Assembly (NCBI RefSeq): GCF_003970915.1
Contig: NZ_RXOF01000002.1
Coordinates: 310,001-374,000 of the forward strand
Reading direction: 5' to 3'
Source: Hymenobacter gummosus
Lineage (GTDB): Bacteria > Bacteroidota > Bacteroidia > Cytophagales > Hymenobacteraceae
DNA length: 64,000 bases
Shown here: positions 9,060 through 18,100 of the stretch, in pieces
Position numbering within the stretch: the first letter of the stretch is position 1
How the letters are laid out: every line of letters begins with the position of its first letter
The notes under the pieces: model-generated
Told to the model about the DNA's origin: nothing
Databases searched by the model: none
What the model saw: the letters and a program-made list of their open reading frames with translations, nothing else
Made by a program: the position numbers and the translations under genes

Positions 9060-10277
9060 CTACTTCCGGATGGCCGGCTCGAAATCGGAACCGAACTCCT
9101 GTTGCAGGGCCTCATGGGCGGCCTTAATCATGGATTCTAGCTCGTCGAATAGCTGACTGATGATGCATTGGCGCTTGTCGGGATTAATCATTTGCATCAT
9201 CAGCTGGCTGCTGCCAAAGGCTTCTTCCTCAAAGTCAATAGCGGGGTTGGTATACGTGTATGTGGGCCAAGCTTGCGTATGATTGCCGCCAATTGGCTGG
9301 AGCGCCTTGAACATACGAGCACGCAGATCGGTATCTTGCACGGCGCCATAGGGAATACCATAATATATAGGTTCTGCGTCGCGCTCAAGCCGCAGGTTGA
9401 CGGGCTGGCCCGTTAGGCTGCCAATGCGGAAGCTTAGACCGTAGTAAAACTCCCGATTACGCCGACCGTGGATAGCTTTATCAATGTAATCAGTGTTGAA
9501 GCGCTTATCGTCTGAAGCAACCGCGTAGTGTGTGCTCACCAGTGCAAGCAGGTCATTCCAAAAATCCCATTCGGCGTGCCAGCGCACGTGTTTCCAGTTG
9601 CGGGCGATAATGGCTGCCTTTTCGGCGTTGTCATGCTTGGCCACGATGCGCAGCACTTCCTGCTTTTCTTCTTCGCTCATGTTATTACCGGTCAGGTGCC
9701 GAATCAAGGTTTGGTACTGGGATAGGGTTTCGCGCAGGGTAGGCCGAGTGGCGGCTTCTTTGATGCAGCTCGTCAGCCATTGGTCAATGTGCTGCTGGTA
9801 GGAAAGCAAGCGAACCTGGCTTTGCAGGTCGCCCAGCGACCATTCTGAAGGCTGGCTCCCGTGCAGTGTGAGGTAGCACAGCGTGGGTTGGCGGTGGGAA
9901 GCCGCTGCGAAGGCGTGATACCGCTTCAGCTGCTCGTGCTGGTCGCCGGCGTAAATTTTATTCTCGATAACAATGGCTTGCTGAGCATCCCGAATCAGGA
10001 TGTCGATGTTGGCATGTTCCCGCCAGACCTGTACGTGTTCGTAGTGCAGGCCAGGCAGCTCCGCAACATCGGCAAAGAGCCGCAAAAACACTGACCCCAG
10101 GCCGTGGCTACCCTGTGGGTCAAGCAGCTCATAGATAAAGCGGGAATGCAGATGTACTTCATCCGTCTCGGAGCGCAGGATTCGGAAGATGTTGAAGAGG
10201 TCAGCGGATTCGCTGATTTGGCGCCGGACCCGTACAGGTTCTAATTGGTCAAGCAGTGGCTGTATATCTGAGGTCAT
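9060..10277 (-). CDS. PD-(D/E)XK nuclease superfamily protein
   Basis: The protein has 405 residues starting at the ATG at 10277 (MTSDIQPLLDQ); the frame is open further upstream but begins with a Cys/His-rich non-conserved stretch. Residues ~43-60 (HSRFIYELLDPQGSHGLG), D92 in NIDILIR and E105-N-K107 form the E...D...ExK active-site arrangement of PD-(D/E)XK nucleases of the PF14281 type. The C-terminal ~250 residues have no motif I recognise. It is visibly AT-richer than the housekeeping genes around it, consistent with acquisition. It is 67 bp downstream of the FtsZ-tail gene and abuts the WYL regulator. A defence function is plausible; the substrate is unknown. Confidence 0.75.
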   Translation of the reverse strand: MTSDIQPLLDQLEPVRVRRQISESADLFNIFRILRSETDEVHLHSRFIYELLDPQGSHGLGSVFLRLFADVAELPGLHYEHVQVWREHANIDILIRDAQQAIVIENKIYAGDQHEQLKRYHAFAAASHRQPTLCYLTLHGSQPSEWSLGDLQSQVRLLSYQQHIDQWLTSCIKEAATRPTLRETLSQYQTLIRHLTGNNMSEEEKQEVLRIVAKHDNAEKAAIIARNWKHVRWHAEWDFWNDLLALVSTHYAVASDDKRFNTDYIDKAIHGRRNREFYYGLSFRIGSLTGQPVNLRLERDAEPIYYGIPYGAVQDTDLRARMFKALQPIGGNHTQAWPTYTYTNPAIDFEEEAFGSSQLMMQMINPDKRQCIISQLFDELESMIKAAHEALQQEFGSDFEPAIRK

Positions 10278-10344
10278 AAGCGGGAGTTGGTGGAAAAAGC
10301 AATGGGAGGATATGGCATGGCTTGCAGGCAGGCAATAAACGCAA

Positions 10345-10839
10345 TTAACCATATCCAATTAACAACCCCACGCCTAATTCCTCCGCCAATTCCTCATCCG
10401 TTCCGTGTCCGAATAGTATTTCCATTTCGGTGCCGAACATGCTCTGCACGTAGTCAGTAATGGCAATCAGTTCCGTCATATCCACCTCGCCGCGTCCGAC
10501 GACGGATAGCAGCGCGGCATCGGGCGGGCGCACTGGCTCCGGGCCGAGCAGATAAGCCCGGCAGGCTGCTACTGCGGCCTGGGAAGCGGCGTTGGCACGG
10601 CCTGGGCCGCTAGCGGTGGCGTAGCCGGCGCGCAGGCTGCAGGCGTGGCGCAGTACGGCGCGAACATCGTCCACATCTACATTAATGTCGGCAGTAGGCG
10701 TGATGAGGTAACTAAGGCCGATAAGCTGACTATGCAGGCTCCGGCGGGCTAGCGCGTAGGCAGCGGTGCGTGGCGGGTTGGCGTGCAGCTCCCATTCGGG
10801 GAGTAGGGCGTCGGCAAAGCGGGTAGGGGCGGTGAGCAT
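10345..10839 (-). CDS. stand-alone FtsZ C-terminal-domain-like protein
   Basis: The protein has 164 residues. From residue ~40 to the end it follows the second half of FtsZ. SYLITPTADINVDVDDVRAV aligns with the end of helix H7 and the T7 synergy loop, retaining the N-x-D-x-x-D pattern (N53, D55, D58). ATASGPGRANAASQAA matches the FtsZ segment GVASGEDRAEEAA, and the end (GVGLLIGYG) matches the closing strand of FtsZ. The GTP-binding half with its Gly-rich tubulin signature is absent, and no such sequence precedes the ATG at 10839. It could bind FtsZ by offering a T7 loop or a decoy interface, which is inference. It leads the leftward module with the nuclease and WYL genes. Confidence 0.65.
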   Translation of the reverse strand: MLTAPTRFADALLPEWELHANPPRTAAYALARRSLHSQLIGLSYLITPTADINVDVDDVRAVLRHACSLRAGYATASGPGRANAASQAAVAACRAYLLGPEPVRPPDAALLSVVGRGEVDMTELIAITDYVQSMFGTEMEILFGHGTDEELAEELGVGLLIGYG

Positions 10840-11051
10840 AGGCGGGTAGCAAGTGTAAGAGCGAAAGTGCGGCGCCAGCGCGTCAAACCGTGTCGTTCTC
10901 GCAGCGAGTATCTTTTCGTGACGCTAGCAGTTGCTAAGCAACGTTGCCACGACACCCGTCGAATTTTGAACCGTAGCTTAGCGGCGCTGCAGACGCCGGG
11001 GCCAGCTATTGTGGAGCGGCTCCAGAATCCAGACCAGCAATTCCAGCAGTT

Positions 11052-11433
11052 ATGACCCGACAACTCATATCCTCCGGCTCGCCCTGGGAAGAACCCGTGG
11101 GCTACTCCCGCGCCGTGCGCGTGGGCAACGTGGTGGAAGTGGCCGGCACCACTGCCCAGGACGGCGACGCCACCCCCGGCGGCGACGCCTACGCCCAGAC
11201 CAAGCGCATTCTGGAAAAGATTGCCGACGCCCTGCAGCAGGCCGGCGCCTCGCTGAACGACGTAGTGCGCACGCGCATCTACGTGACGGATATCCGGCAC
11301 TGGGAGGCGGTGGGCCGGGGCCCACGGCGAGGTGTTCGGCCGCATCCGGCCGGCTTCGACCATGGTGGAGGTCAGCGCCCTGATTGACCCGCGCCTGCAG
11401 GTAGAAATTGAAGCCACGGCCATTATTTCGTAA
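11052..11433 (+). pseudogene. RidA/YjgF-family protein, frameshifted
   Basis: The first ~88 codons encode a RidA-family N-terminus ([20 protein letters not shown], then [11 protein letters not shown]). At 11317-11320 a run of four G residues appears where three would keep the frame. Removing one G restores [20 protein letters not shown] and a normal ending (QVEIEATAIIS, stop TAA at 11431). Without the correction the product ends prematurely at 11387. The restored sequence has Ser where RidA enzymes have the substrate-binding Arg of the PARS motif, so it would belong to a non-deaminase subgroup. The frameshift may be a real mutation or a homopolymer sequencing error. It is divergent from the FtsZ-tail gene and lies just upstream of ppk1. 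Confidence 0.75.
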
Positions 11434-11487
11434 CTCTGCGCAACCCCACGCCGCACCGCCCGAATACGCGGGTAGTTTTCCGCCTTT

Positions 11488-13809
11488 ATGAAGCTGTTTA
11501 AGTCCTCGGACCTCATCCGCAAAAGCAAATACATCAGCCGCGACCTGAGCTGGTTGCGCTTCAACTACCGCGTGCTCGACCAGGCCCGCGACCCCGCCCG
11601 CTCGGTGCTCGACCGGCTGCGCTTCCTGGGCATCACGGCCTCCAACCTCGACGAGTTTTTCATGATTCGCGTGGGGTCGCTCTACAATTACCTCGATTAC
11701 GGCAAGCTGCGCGTCGACTACTCCGGGCTGCGGGAACTGCCGTTCCGCCGCAAGCTGCTGGATTTTGCCCACCGCTTCGTGCACGACCAGACGCAGACCT
11801 TCAACCAGGAGCTGCGCCCGCTCTTCGCCCGCAACGGCTTCGATATCCTGGGCGTGTCGGAGCTGACGGAGGTGGAGCAGAAAAAGGCCGACGGCTACTT
11901 CAAGAACACCGTCTTCCCGCTGCTCACGCCGATGGTGTATGACTCCTACCACGGCTTCCCGCTGATGATGAACCAGCTGCTGGTATTTGGGGTGGTGACG
12001 CGCATGAACCCCGACGGGCCGGAGGAAGGGCAGGAACGCCTCACCTTCGTGCAGATTCCGGCCAACCTGGCCCGCTTCTTCGAGCTGCAGCGCAAGGACC
12101 GCGTCATCTTCGTGCCCATCGAGGAAATCGTGCGCCACAACCTGGCCAAGCTGTTCCGCAACGTGGACATCCTGTCGGCCACGCTCATGCGCATCACCCG
12201 CAACGGGGACTTCACGCTGGAAGAGTCGGACGACATCGACGTGGACTTCATCCAGGAAATCCAGCTGGGCCTCAAGACCCGCAAGCGCGGCCGGGTGGTG
12301 CGCCTGGAGGTGGAGCCCGACGCCTCCAGCCTGCTCATGCAGGTGCTCAAGGAGCGGTGGAACATCGACAACGGTAACGTCTTCGTTATCAACGGCCTCA
12401 TCGACCTGAAAGGGCTGAACCAGATTGTGCGCCACCCCAGCTTCCGCGACAAGCTGCCGCGCCCCCTGGCCCCGGTGCAGCCGCTGAGCCTGCCCCCGGG
12501 CGCCGACGAGAACCTGTTTGAGTACCTGAAGCACCACGACGTGCTGCTGCACCACCCCTACAACTCGATTGACCCGGTGGTGAAGCTGCTCGAACAGGCC
12601 GCCGAAGACCCGCACGTGCTCGGTATCAAGCAGACGATTTACCGCCTGGCCGACGACTCGCGCGTGTCGGCGGCCCTGCTCAAGGCGGCTGAGAATGGCA
12701 AGCACGTGTCGGTGCTCTTCGAGGTGAAGGCCCGCTTCGACGAGGAGCGCAACATCCGGGAGGGCACCAAGCTGGAAAAGGCGGGCTGCTTTGTCATCTA
12801 CGGCGTGTCGAAGTATAAGACGCACACCAAGATGGCCATGATTATCCGCAAGGAAGGTGAGAAGGTGACGCGCTACGTGCACATCGGTTCGGGCAACTAC
12901 AACGAGGCCACCTCGCGCTTCTACACCGACGTGAGCCTGCTGACCACCAACGACGTGTACGGCCATGACGTGTCGGAATTCTTCAACGTGATTACCGGCC
13001 ACTCGCAGCCCGACGACTACGAGTACCTGATTACGGCGCCCAAGGACATGCGCCAGCAGCTCATCCAGCTCATCCGCGACGAGGCCCGCAACGCCAAGAA
13101 GGGCCTGCCCTCGGGCATCGTGATGAAGATGAACTCCCTGGAAGACCGCGACGTCATCGACGAGTTCTACAAGGCCTCCAAGGCCGGGGTGCCCATCCGC
13201 CTCATCGTGCGCGGCATCTGCTGCCTGCGGCCGGGCCGGCCGGGGCTGAGCGAGAACATCGAGGTGCGCAGCATCGTGGGCGAGTACCTGGAGCACACGC
13301 GCCTGTTCTACTTCCACCACGCGGGGCAACCCAAGCTCTACTCCGGCTCGGCCGACGTGATGGTGCGCTCCTTCGACCGCCGCATCGAGGCGCTGTTCCT
13401 CATCGTGAACCCGCAGCTGCAGCGCGAGGCCGTCAACATCCTCTACTTCAACCTGCGCGACAACTACAACACCTACCTCATGCGCGAGGACGGGGCCTAC
13501 ATCAAGCGCCAGCCGGAGCCGGGCGAGCCGCTGTTCAACGTGCACAAGGAGTTCTACTACAAGAACTACGGCCTGGTGGCCGAAACCGCCCTGTTCGACG
13601 ACTACCTGGCCAAAACCTCCGTGGACGTGCCCGAAGGCGAAGCCGTGTCGCCGCCCGAGGACAGCCTGATTGCCGGTGAGGAAATCGTGCTGCCCGACGA
13701 GGACGTGGAAATCAACGGCGCCGAGCCCGCCCTGGCCGTAGTTCCCGCCGAGCCCCTGGCCCCCGGCCCGATTCCGCCGGTAGTGCCCGAGGACGCGGAA
13801 AACGTGTAG
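11488..13809 (+). CDS. ppk1: polyphosphate kinase 1
   Basis: The protein has 773 residues. It reversibly makes inorganic polyphosphate from ATP. The N-terminus (SRDLSWLRFNYRVLDQA) and the segment SNLDEFFMIRVG are PPK1 hallmarks. The phospholipase-D-like core includes KTHTKMAMI and HIGSGNYNEATSRFYTD, in which His465 is the likely autophosphorylated residue, and a second motif follows (SADVMVRSFDRRIE). The last ~75 residues are an acidic, Pro-rich tail beyond the usual family length. It is convergent with the ppx/gppA-like gene at 14078, from which it is separated by a strong bidirectional terminator, so both polyphosphate-turnover genes sit together. Confidence 0.95.
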   Translation: MKLFKSSDLIRKSKYISRDLSWLRFNYRVLDQARDPARSVLDRLRFLGITASNLDEFFMIRVGSLYNYLDYGKLRVDYSGLRELPFRRKLLDFAHRFVHDQTQTFNQELRPLFARNGFDILGVSELTEVEQKKADGYFKNTVFPLLTPMVYDSYHGFPLMMNQLLVFGVVTRMNPDGPEEGQERLTFVQIPANLARFFELQRKDRVIFVPIEEIVRHNLAKLFRNVDILSATLMRITRNGDFTLEESDDIDVDFIQEIQLGLKTRKRGRVVRLEVEPDASSLLMQVLKERWNIDNGNVFVINGLIDLKGLNQIVRHPSFRDKLPRPLAPVQPLSLPPGADENLFEYLKHHDVLLHHPYNSIDPVVKLLEQAAEDPHVLGIKQTIYRLADDSRVSAALLKAAENGKHVSVLFEVKARFDEERNIREGTKLEKAGCFVIYGVSKYKTHTKMAMIIRKEGEKVTRYVHIGSGNYNEATSRFYTDVSLLTTNDVYGHDVSEFFNVITGHSQPDDYEYLITAPKDMRQQLIQLIRDEARNAKKGLPSGIVMKMNSLEDRDVIDEFYKASKAGVPIRLIVRGICCLRPGRPGLSENIEVRSIVGEYLEHTRLFYFHHAGQPKLYSGSADVMVRSFDRRIEALFLIVNPQLQREAVNILYFNLRDNYNTYLMREDGAYIKRQPEPGEPLFNVHKEFYYKNYGLVAETALFDDYLAKTSVDVPEGEAVSPPEDSLIAGEEIVLPDEDVEINGAEPALAVVPAEPLAPGPIPPVVPEDAENV

Positions 13810-13830
13810 TTGCGACGTTTCACTCCGCTG

Positions 13831-14057
13831 TCATTGCGAGCGAATCACCCGTAGGAAGGCGTAGCCAATCCTTCCGCCAGTAGCACCACCGCTACAACTG
13901 GCAGAAACCAAAAACAGCACCGCCCGAAACTGGTATCTGCAGTTTCGGGCGGTGCTGTTTTCGGTTTTGATGGGTTTTCGGTTGGTGCTAGCTGTGCCGT
14001 CGTGCCGCGAGGGGAAAGATTGGCTGCGCCTTCCTACGGGTGCTTCGCTCGCAATGA
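13831..14057. repeat. inverted-repeat element with central hairpin between ppk1 and ppx
   Basis: Two ~40-bp arms, 13831-13870 and 14018-14057, are reverse complements with only two mismatches (each arm starts TCATTGCGAGCGAA in its own orientation). Between them lies an independent 22-bp perfect hairpin. The arms look like a MITE or REP-type intergenic repeat of this lineage rather than coding DNA. Confidence 0.75.
13911..13961. terminator. bidirectional terminator
   Basis: A perfect 22-bp stem (13911-13932 with 13940-13961) with a 7-nt loop starts with AAAA and ends with TTTT, so it can end transcription from both convergent genes. Confidence 0.8.
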
Positions 14058-14077
14058 CGGCCAGGGCAGCCGGCTGC

Positions 14078-15052
14078 CTACGCCTCCGGGTCGTTCTGAA
14101 TGGCAACCTGCGGAATGCGGTGCGAGAGGTCCGTCACGGGGCGAATTTCCTCGAAGTGGTCCTCGAACAGGGCCTGCAGCATCCCGTCTTTCAGACCGAT
14201 ATCGGGCACGAGCATGTCCTTGGCGCCCGACCACTCCATGGCCGAGAGGTAAATCTGCCCGGCGGGCACGATGACGTCGGCGCGGTCGGGGTTGAGCATG
14301 AGCAGGTTCACGCGCTCGTCCATGCTCAGGCCGCGCAGCCGCGTGAGAATGTCGCTGATGCGCTTGCGGGGCAGGGGCTGGTCGGGCGGCAGCTGGGCCA
14401 GGGAGTAGATTTTGTTGATGTTGCCGCCGGTGCCGATGGCGCGCGTGACGTGGAAGCGGCGGGAGTTGTCCTTTACCCAGGCTTCCATCTGCTGCCAGGT
14501 GTCCTGCAGGGCCTCGCCGGGCTGCCCGTTCTGCTGCAGGCGCCGGATGGAGCCTACTTCGAAGGATTGCGAGGCAATTTTCTTGCGGTCGGAGTAGAGG
14601 TTGAACTCGGTGCTGCCGCCGCCCACGTCGATGTGCAGGTAGTGGCGCTTGTCCTCCAGCAGCTGCATAATCACGCGGTTCACATACGCCGCCTCGGCCT
14701 GTCCGTCGATGATCTGTACCCGGATGCCCAGCTCGCGCTGCATGCGGTCGGCAATGGCCTGGCCGTTATCGGCCGAGCGCATGGCGGAGGTGGAGCAGAT
14801 GAGGTAGTGGGCCACGTCGTGCACCTCCATCAGCAGCTTGAGGGCGTGCATGAACTTGACGAACTTCTCCTCCTTGGCGGGCGAGATGTGGCCGGTGGCA
14901 AACACGTCTTCGCCTAGGCGCAGGGGGTAGCGCACGTACTCCACGCGCTTGAGGCGGTAGGCGCCCTCGTACTCCAGCACGGCGGAAATCTGACAACGGA
15001 CGGCGTTGGAGCCGATATCAATGGCGGCCAGTTTCAGCAGCGGGTATTCCAT
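14078..15052 (-). CDS. Ppx/GppA-family exopolyphosphatase/pppGpp phosphatase
   Basis: The protein has 324 residues and an ASKHA fold: AAIDIGSNAVR is the first phosphate loop, STSAMRSADNG follows, IDVGGGSTEF is the second loop, and GTGGNI lies further on. It is short, corresponding to the N-terminal two domains only, without the HD-type C-terminal domain of long GppA proteins. It would remove terminal phosphate from polyphosphate or hydrolyse pppGpp; the sequence alone does not separate these. Convergence with ppk1 favours a polyphosphate role. A TATCTTTG box lies 33 nt upstream of its ATG. Confidence 0.85.
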   Translation of the reverse strand: MEYPLLKLAAIDIGSNAVRCQISAVLEYEGAYRLKRVEYVRYPLRLGEDVFATGHISPAKEEKFVKFMHALKLLMEVHDVAHYLICSTSAMRSADNGQAIADRMQRELGIRVQIIDGQAEAAYVNRVIMQLLEDKRHYLHIDVGGGSTEFNLYSDRKKIASQSFEVGSIRRLQQNGQPGEALQDTWQQMEAWVKDNSRRFHVTRAIGTGGNINKIYSLAQLPPDQPLPRKRISDILTRLRGLSMDERVNLLMLNPDRADVIVPAGQIYLSAMEWSGAKDMLVPDIGLKDGMLQALFEDHFEEIRPVTDLSHRIPQVAIQNDPEA

Positions 15053-15084
15053 GCGAAAGTAGGGGAGTGACGAGAGAAGTAGGG

Positions 15085-15092
15085 CAAAGATA
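15085..15092 (-). promoter_or_regulatory. -7 box of ppx/gppA gene
   Basis: On the minus strand this reads TATCTTTG, a perfect match to TAnnTTTG, 33 nt before the ATG at 15052. Its first bases overlap the terminator hairpin of the upstream gene. Confidence 0.65.
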
Positions 15093-15120
15093 AAAGGCCG
15101 GGGATTAGCCCGGCCTTTTA
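15091..15120 (-). terminator. terminator of the metallophosphoesterase-barrel gene
   Basis: A 12-bp perfect stem, TAAAAGGCCGGG with its complement, and a 6-nt loop. Immediately to its right, 15124-15139, lies a perfect 16-bp palindrome GTTCGGCATGCCGAAC of unknown role. Confidence 0.75.
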
Positions 15121-15162
15121 CTTGTTCGGCATGCCGAACGGTTTGGTTGCGCGGTCGGCGCG

Positions 15163-18100
15163 TTATTGGTCGATGCGGAAGCCCAGGCCGAACTGAATCA
15201 GGGCGGCTTCCTCCACCGAGTGCTGCACCGATACCGACAGGGCGAAGGTTTCGTACACCGGCGCGATGTAGAAGCCCCCGCCGTAGCCGCGGTGCCAGCC
15301 GCCGTCGGCGTTGCCCTTGTAGTACACCTGGCCCTGGTCGTAGAAGCCGAACAGGCCGTAGTAGAAGGGCAGGAAAGGCGTATTGGCGTAGCCCAGGGCC
15401 AGGCGCAGCTCCGAGTTCAGATACAGGGAAGCGTCGCCGGTAAAGCGGTTACGCACGTAGCCGCGCAGGTTCTGGCGCTGGCCCAGCTGGGTGAACTTGT
15501 AGAACGGAATTTCGTCCGAGGGGCCGTAGTTCTTGCCGCCGCCGCCCTTCACGGCCAAGGTCACCGGAATGCCGAGGCGGGCCGTGGCCAGGTACTCCAC
15601 GAAGGCTTCGGTGAGGCCGATGGTGCGCTGTTGCTGGTTGAGCTGGTGCCAGGTGGTATGTTCCCCGTAGAGGCGCACGCCCTTGCGCGCAAACAGCTTC
15701 CGGTCCCGGAAATCCAAATCGACCACGGCCCGGCCGCCGAGCAGGCGCTGGAAGTCGGTGTTGGGCTGCAGGTCCGAGGGGGTGGGCTGGGCCTGCAGCT
15801 GCCCGATGTAGCTGTCGGGGGCGAAGTCGCTCTGGTACTGCTCGTACACCGGCCCGATGCGCACCAGGCTCTTGCCGCGGAAGGCCCGCTCGAAGAAGGC
15901 CTCCGTCTGGTAGCCGCGGTAGCGGGCGCGGTAAAACCGGTCGTCGTACAGGTCGTCGTTCTTGCCGGTGTTGTTGCCCAGCCCGAAGAAGTTGTAGAAG
16001 GGGAAGTAGTTGCCGTAGGTGGCGCGGGCGCCAAAGTCCCACTTGCCGATGAGGTAGCGCCAGCGCACGTTGCCGGTAATCTGCCGGTTGCCGCCGGTGG
16101 TGTACTGCGCGTCGATGCCGTAGCGCACGCGGTAGTCGGGCTTGCGGAAGCCCTGCTTTACCCAGTCGAAGCCCGCGGCCAGGCCGAAGCCGTCGTTCTG
16201 GTTGTAGATGATGCTGCCGCGCGGGGCGTAGCCGTCGTACTCGAAGGCGTCGCGGTCATAGTGGTTGATGCCCAGGCGCAGGGAGCGGCGGTCGGCGGTG
16301 CCGGGCCCGGCCTTCAGCTCGGTGTTCGGCACGTCGTACACCTCGGTGCGGCCGCCGCGGGAGTCGTCGGCTACCACGTCGCCGCCTTCGCCGCCGATGA
16401 TGCGCACGCGGATGCTGCCGCTGCCCTCGCCCGAAACGTTGAATACGTCCTTGCCGTCGAGGCCGTAGAGGCGGATGTCGCGGGTTTCACCCTTCACGAA
16501 AGTGCGGTCGAAGAAGGGCTGACCCTTAGCCGTGCCCTCGTCGTTTTTCTTGCTGACCTGCACGCGCACGTTGCCGTCGGGCAGGCGCTGCACGGTGAAG
16601 ACCTCCGCTTTGTTCGAGCCCACCACGTCCACGTCGCGGGCCAGCATCAGGTAATACTCGTCGATGGCCTTGGGCAGCTCCTGGATGCGGCTTTTGAGCT
16701 TGCGGTTGATGTCCTGGCCCGAGAGGCCCTGAATTTCCTTGGGCAGCTGGGCCGTGGCCGAATCAATGGCGGCCGGTGTGATGCGCTGCTGCAGGTACTG
16801 GCCAATCTGCCGCCAGTCCTCGCGGCTGAGGCTCTGCAGCAGGGCGCGGTCGAGGTGGCGGGCCGGCCAGTTCAGGCTTTCCAGGTCGTTGAAGTGCGCC
16901 TGAAAGTCTTCGATGCTGGGCACGGCCCATTCGCGGTTGGCAATCCACGTCAGGGCCCCGTTCCAGAGCGTGAAGGCTTGGTCCCGGTCGCGCGGAATGG
17001 GCTGGTACACGGCGCCTTTGCCTTCCTTGAACTCGGCCCACTTCCAGTTGTCCTCGTGCTTGCCGAAGTCGGCCACCAGCATGTCGAAGGCGCGGGCCTT
17101 GCCCAGCTGCCGGGCGTCGACGCGGTTGTCGTGGTCCTTGTAGAGCTGGCGGAACATACTGAACGAGCGGCGCACGTTGTCGGCCCCGCCGAAGCCGGGC
17201 AGGTTGTCCTTCTTATCCCACGGGTCGTCCTCCAGCGTGCCCAGCAGGCCGGCATACTGCTCGCGGTAGGGTCCGAGCTGCTGGTTGTCGGGCAGCACGT
17301 ACAGCTTGGGGCGGGCGTGCAGCACGTCGGTGCGGTCGAGCAGGGGCGAAATGACCAGGCCTGAGTAGGGGTTAGCCGTGGCGGTGATGTCGTGCAGAAT
17401 GTCGGAGGCCACCGAGCCGCGCAGCTCCGGCGGCAGGATGCGCGTTACGTCCTTGTCCACCGAGCGGAAGGTGTACTCAGAGGAGTCGGCCGCAATCATT
17501 TTCAGCGAAGTCGTCTGCCGCCCGCCGCCGCGGCCGGTGGGGCGCAGCCCGCCCCGGGTGGTGCTCAGGTCGAGCACCGGCACGGCCACCGGCTGCGTCC
17601 ACGACGAGCGGTACAGCGGCCCAATAAGTGACTTTTGCAGCCCGTGCGCCCGGTACTGCGGGCCGGGCGTTACCGTGGCGGTGGGGCCGCTGCTGGCGTC
17701 CGGCTTCGGCGTGGCCACGCCCTTGGGGGCGCTAGGGCATTCGGGAATAAAGGCGTTAGTGGGCGTCGTTTTGCTCTCGGGGAGGCAGGCCGACTGAAAC
17801 AGCGTAGCCGCAAATGCCTCCTTTACCGCGTCGGCGCCCTCAAAGCGCAGGAAAGTGGTTTTTACCGTGCCGTCGGGGTAGTAGTCGAGGCGGGTGTAGC
17901 CCGCTTCCTTCGCGTTGTAGAGCGACTTGGCATTATTGGCCACCGGCTCGGAGTGGGCGAAGGAGCCGCTGACCAGGTGGTAATTGCGCTCAAACGGGGT
18001 GAGCTGCAGGCTGAAATCGTGGGCGGCGGCGTAGATGACGCCGGGGTGGTCCTTGAGGGTGCTCAGCAGCGTCTTGCGAAACTCCTGGTAGCCGGGCGAA

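Noticed and set aside
11065-13545. Very long open frame on the minus strand opposite ppk1
   Set aside because: It is the mirror of a conserved gene in GC-rich DNA; its translation is rich in Val, His, Gly and Gln in the pattern expected for antisense of a coding strand, and it has no domain.
15124-15139. Operator at the perfect 16-bp palindrome
   Set aside because: It lies downstream of a gene and beside its terminator, not at a promoter. It was noted as a curiosity only.
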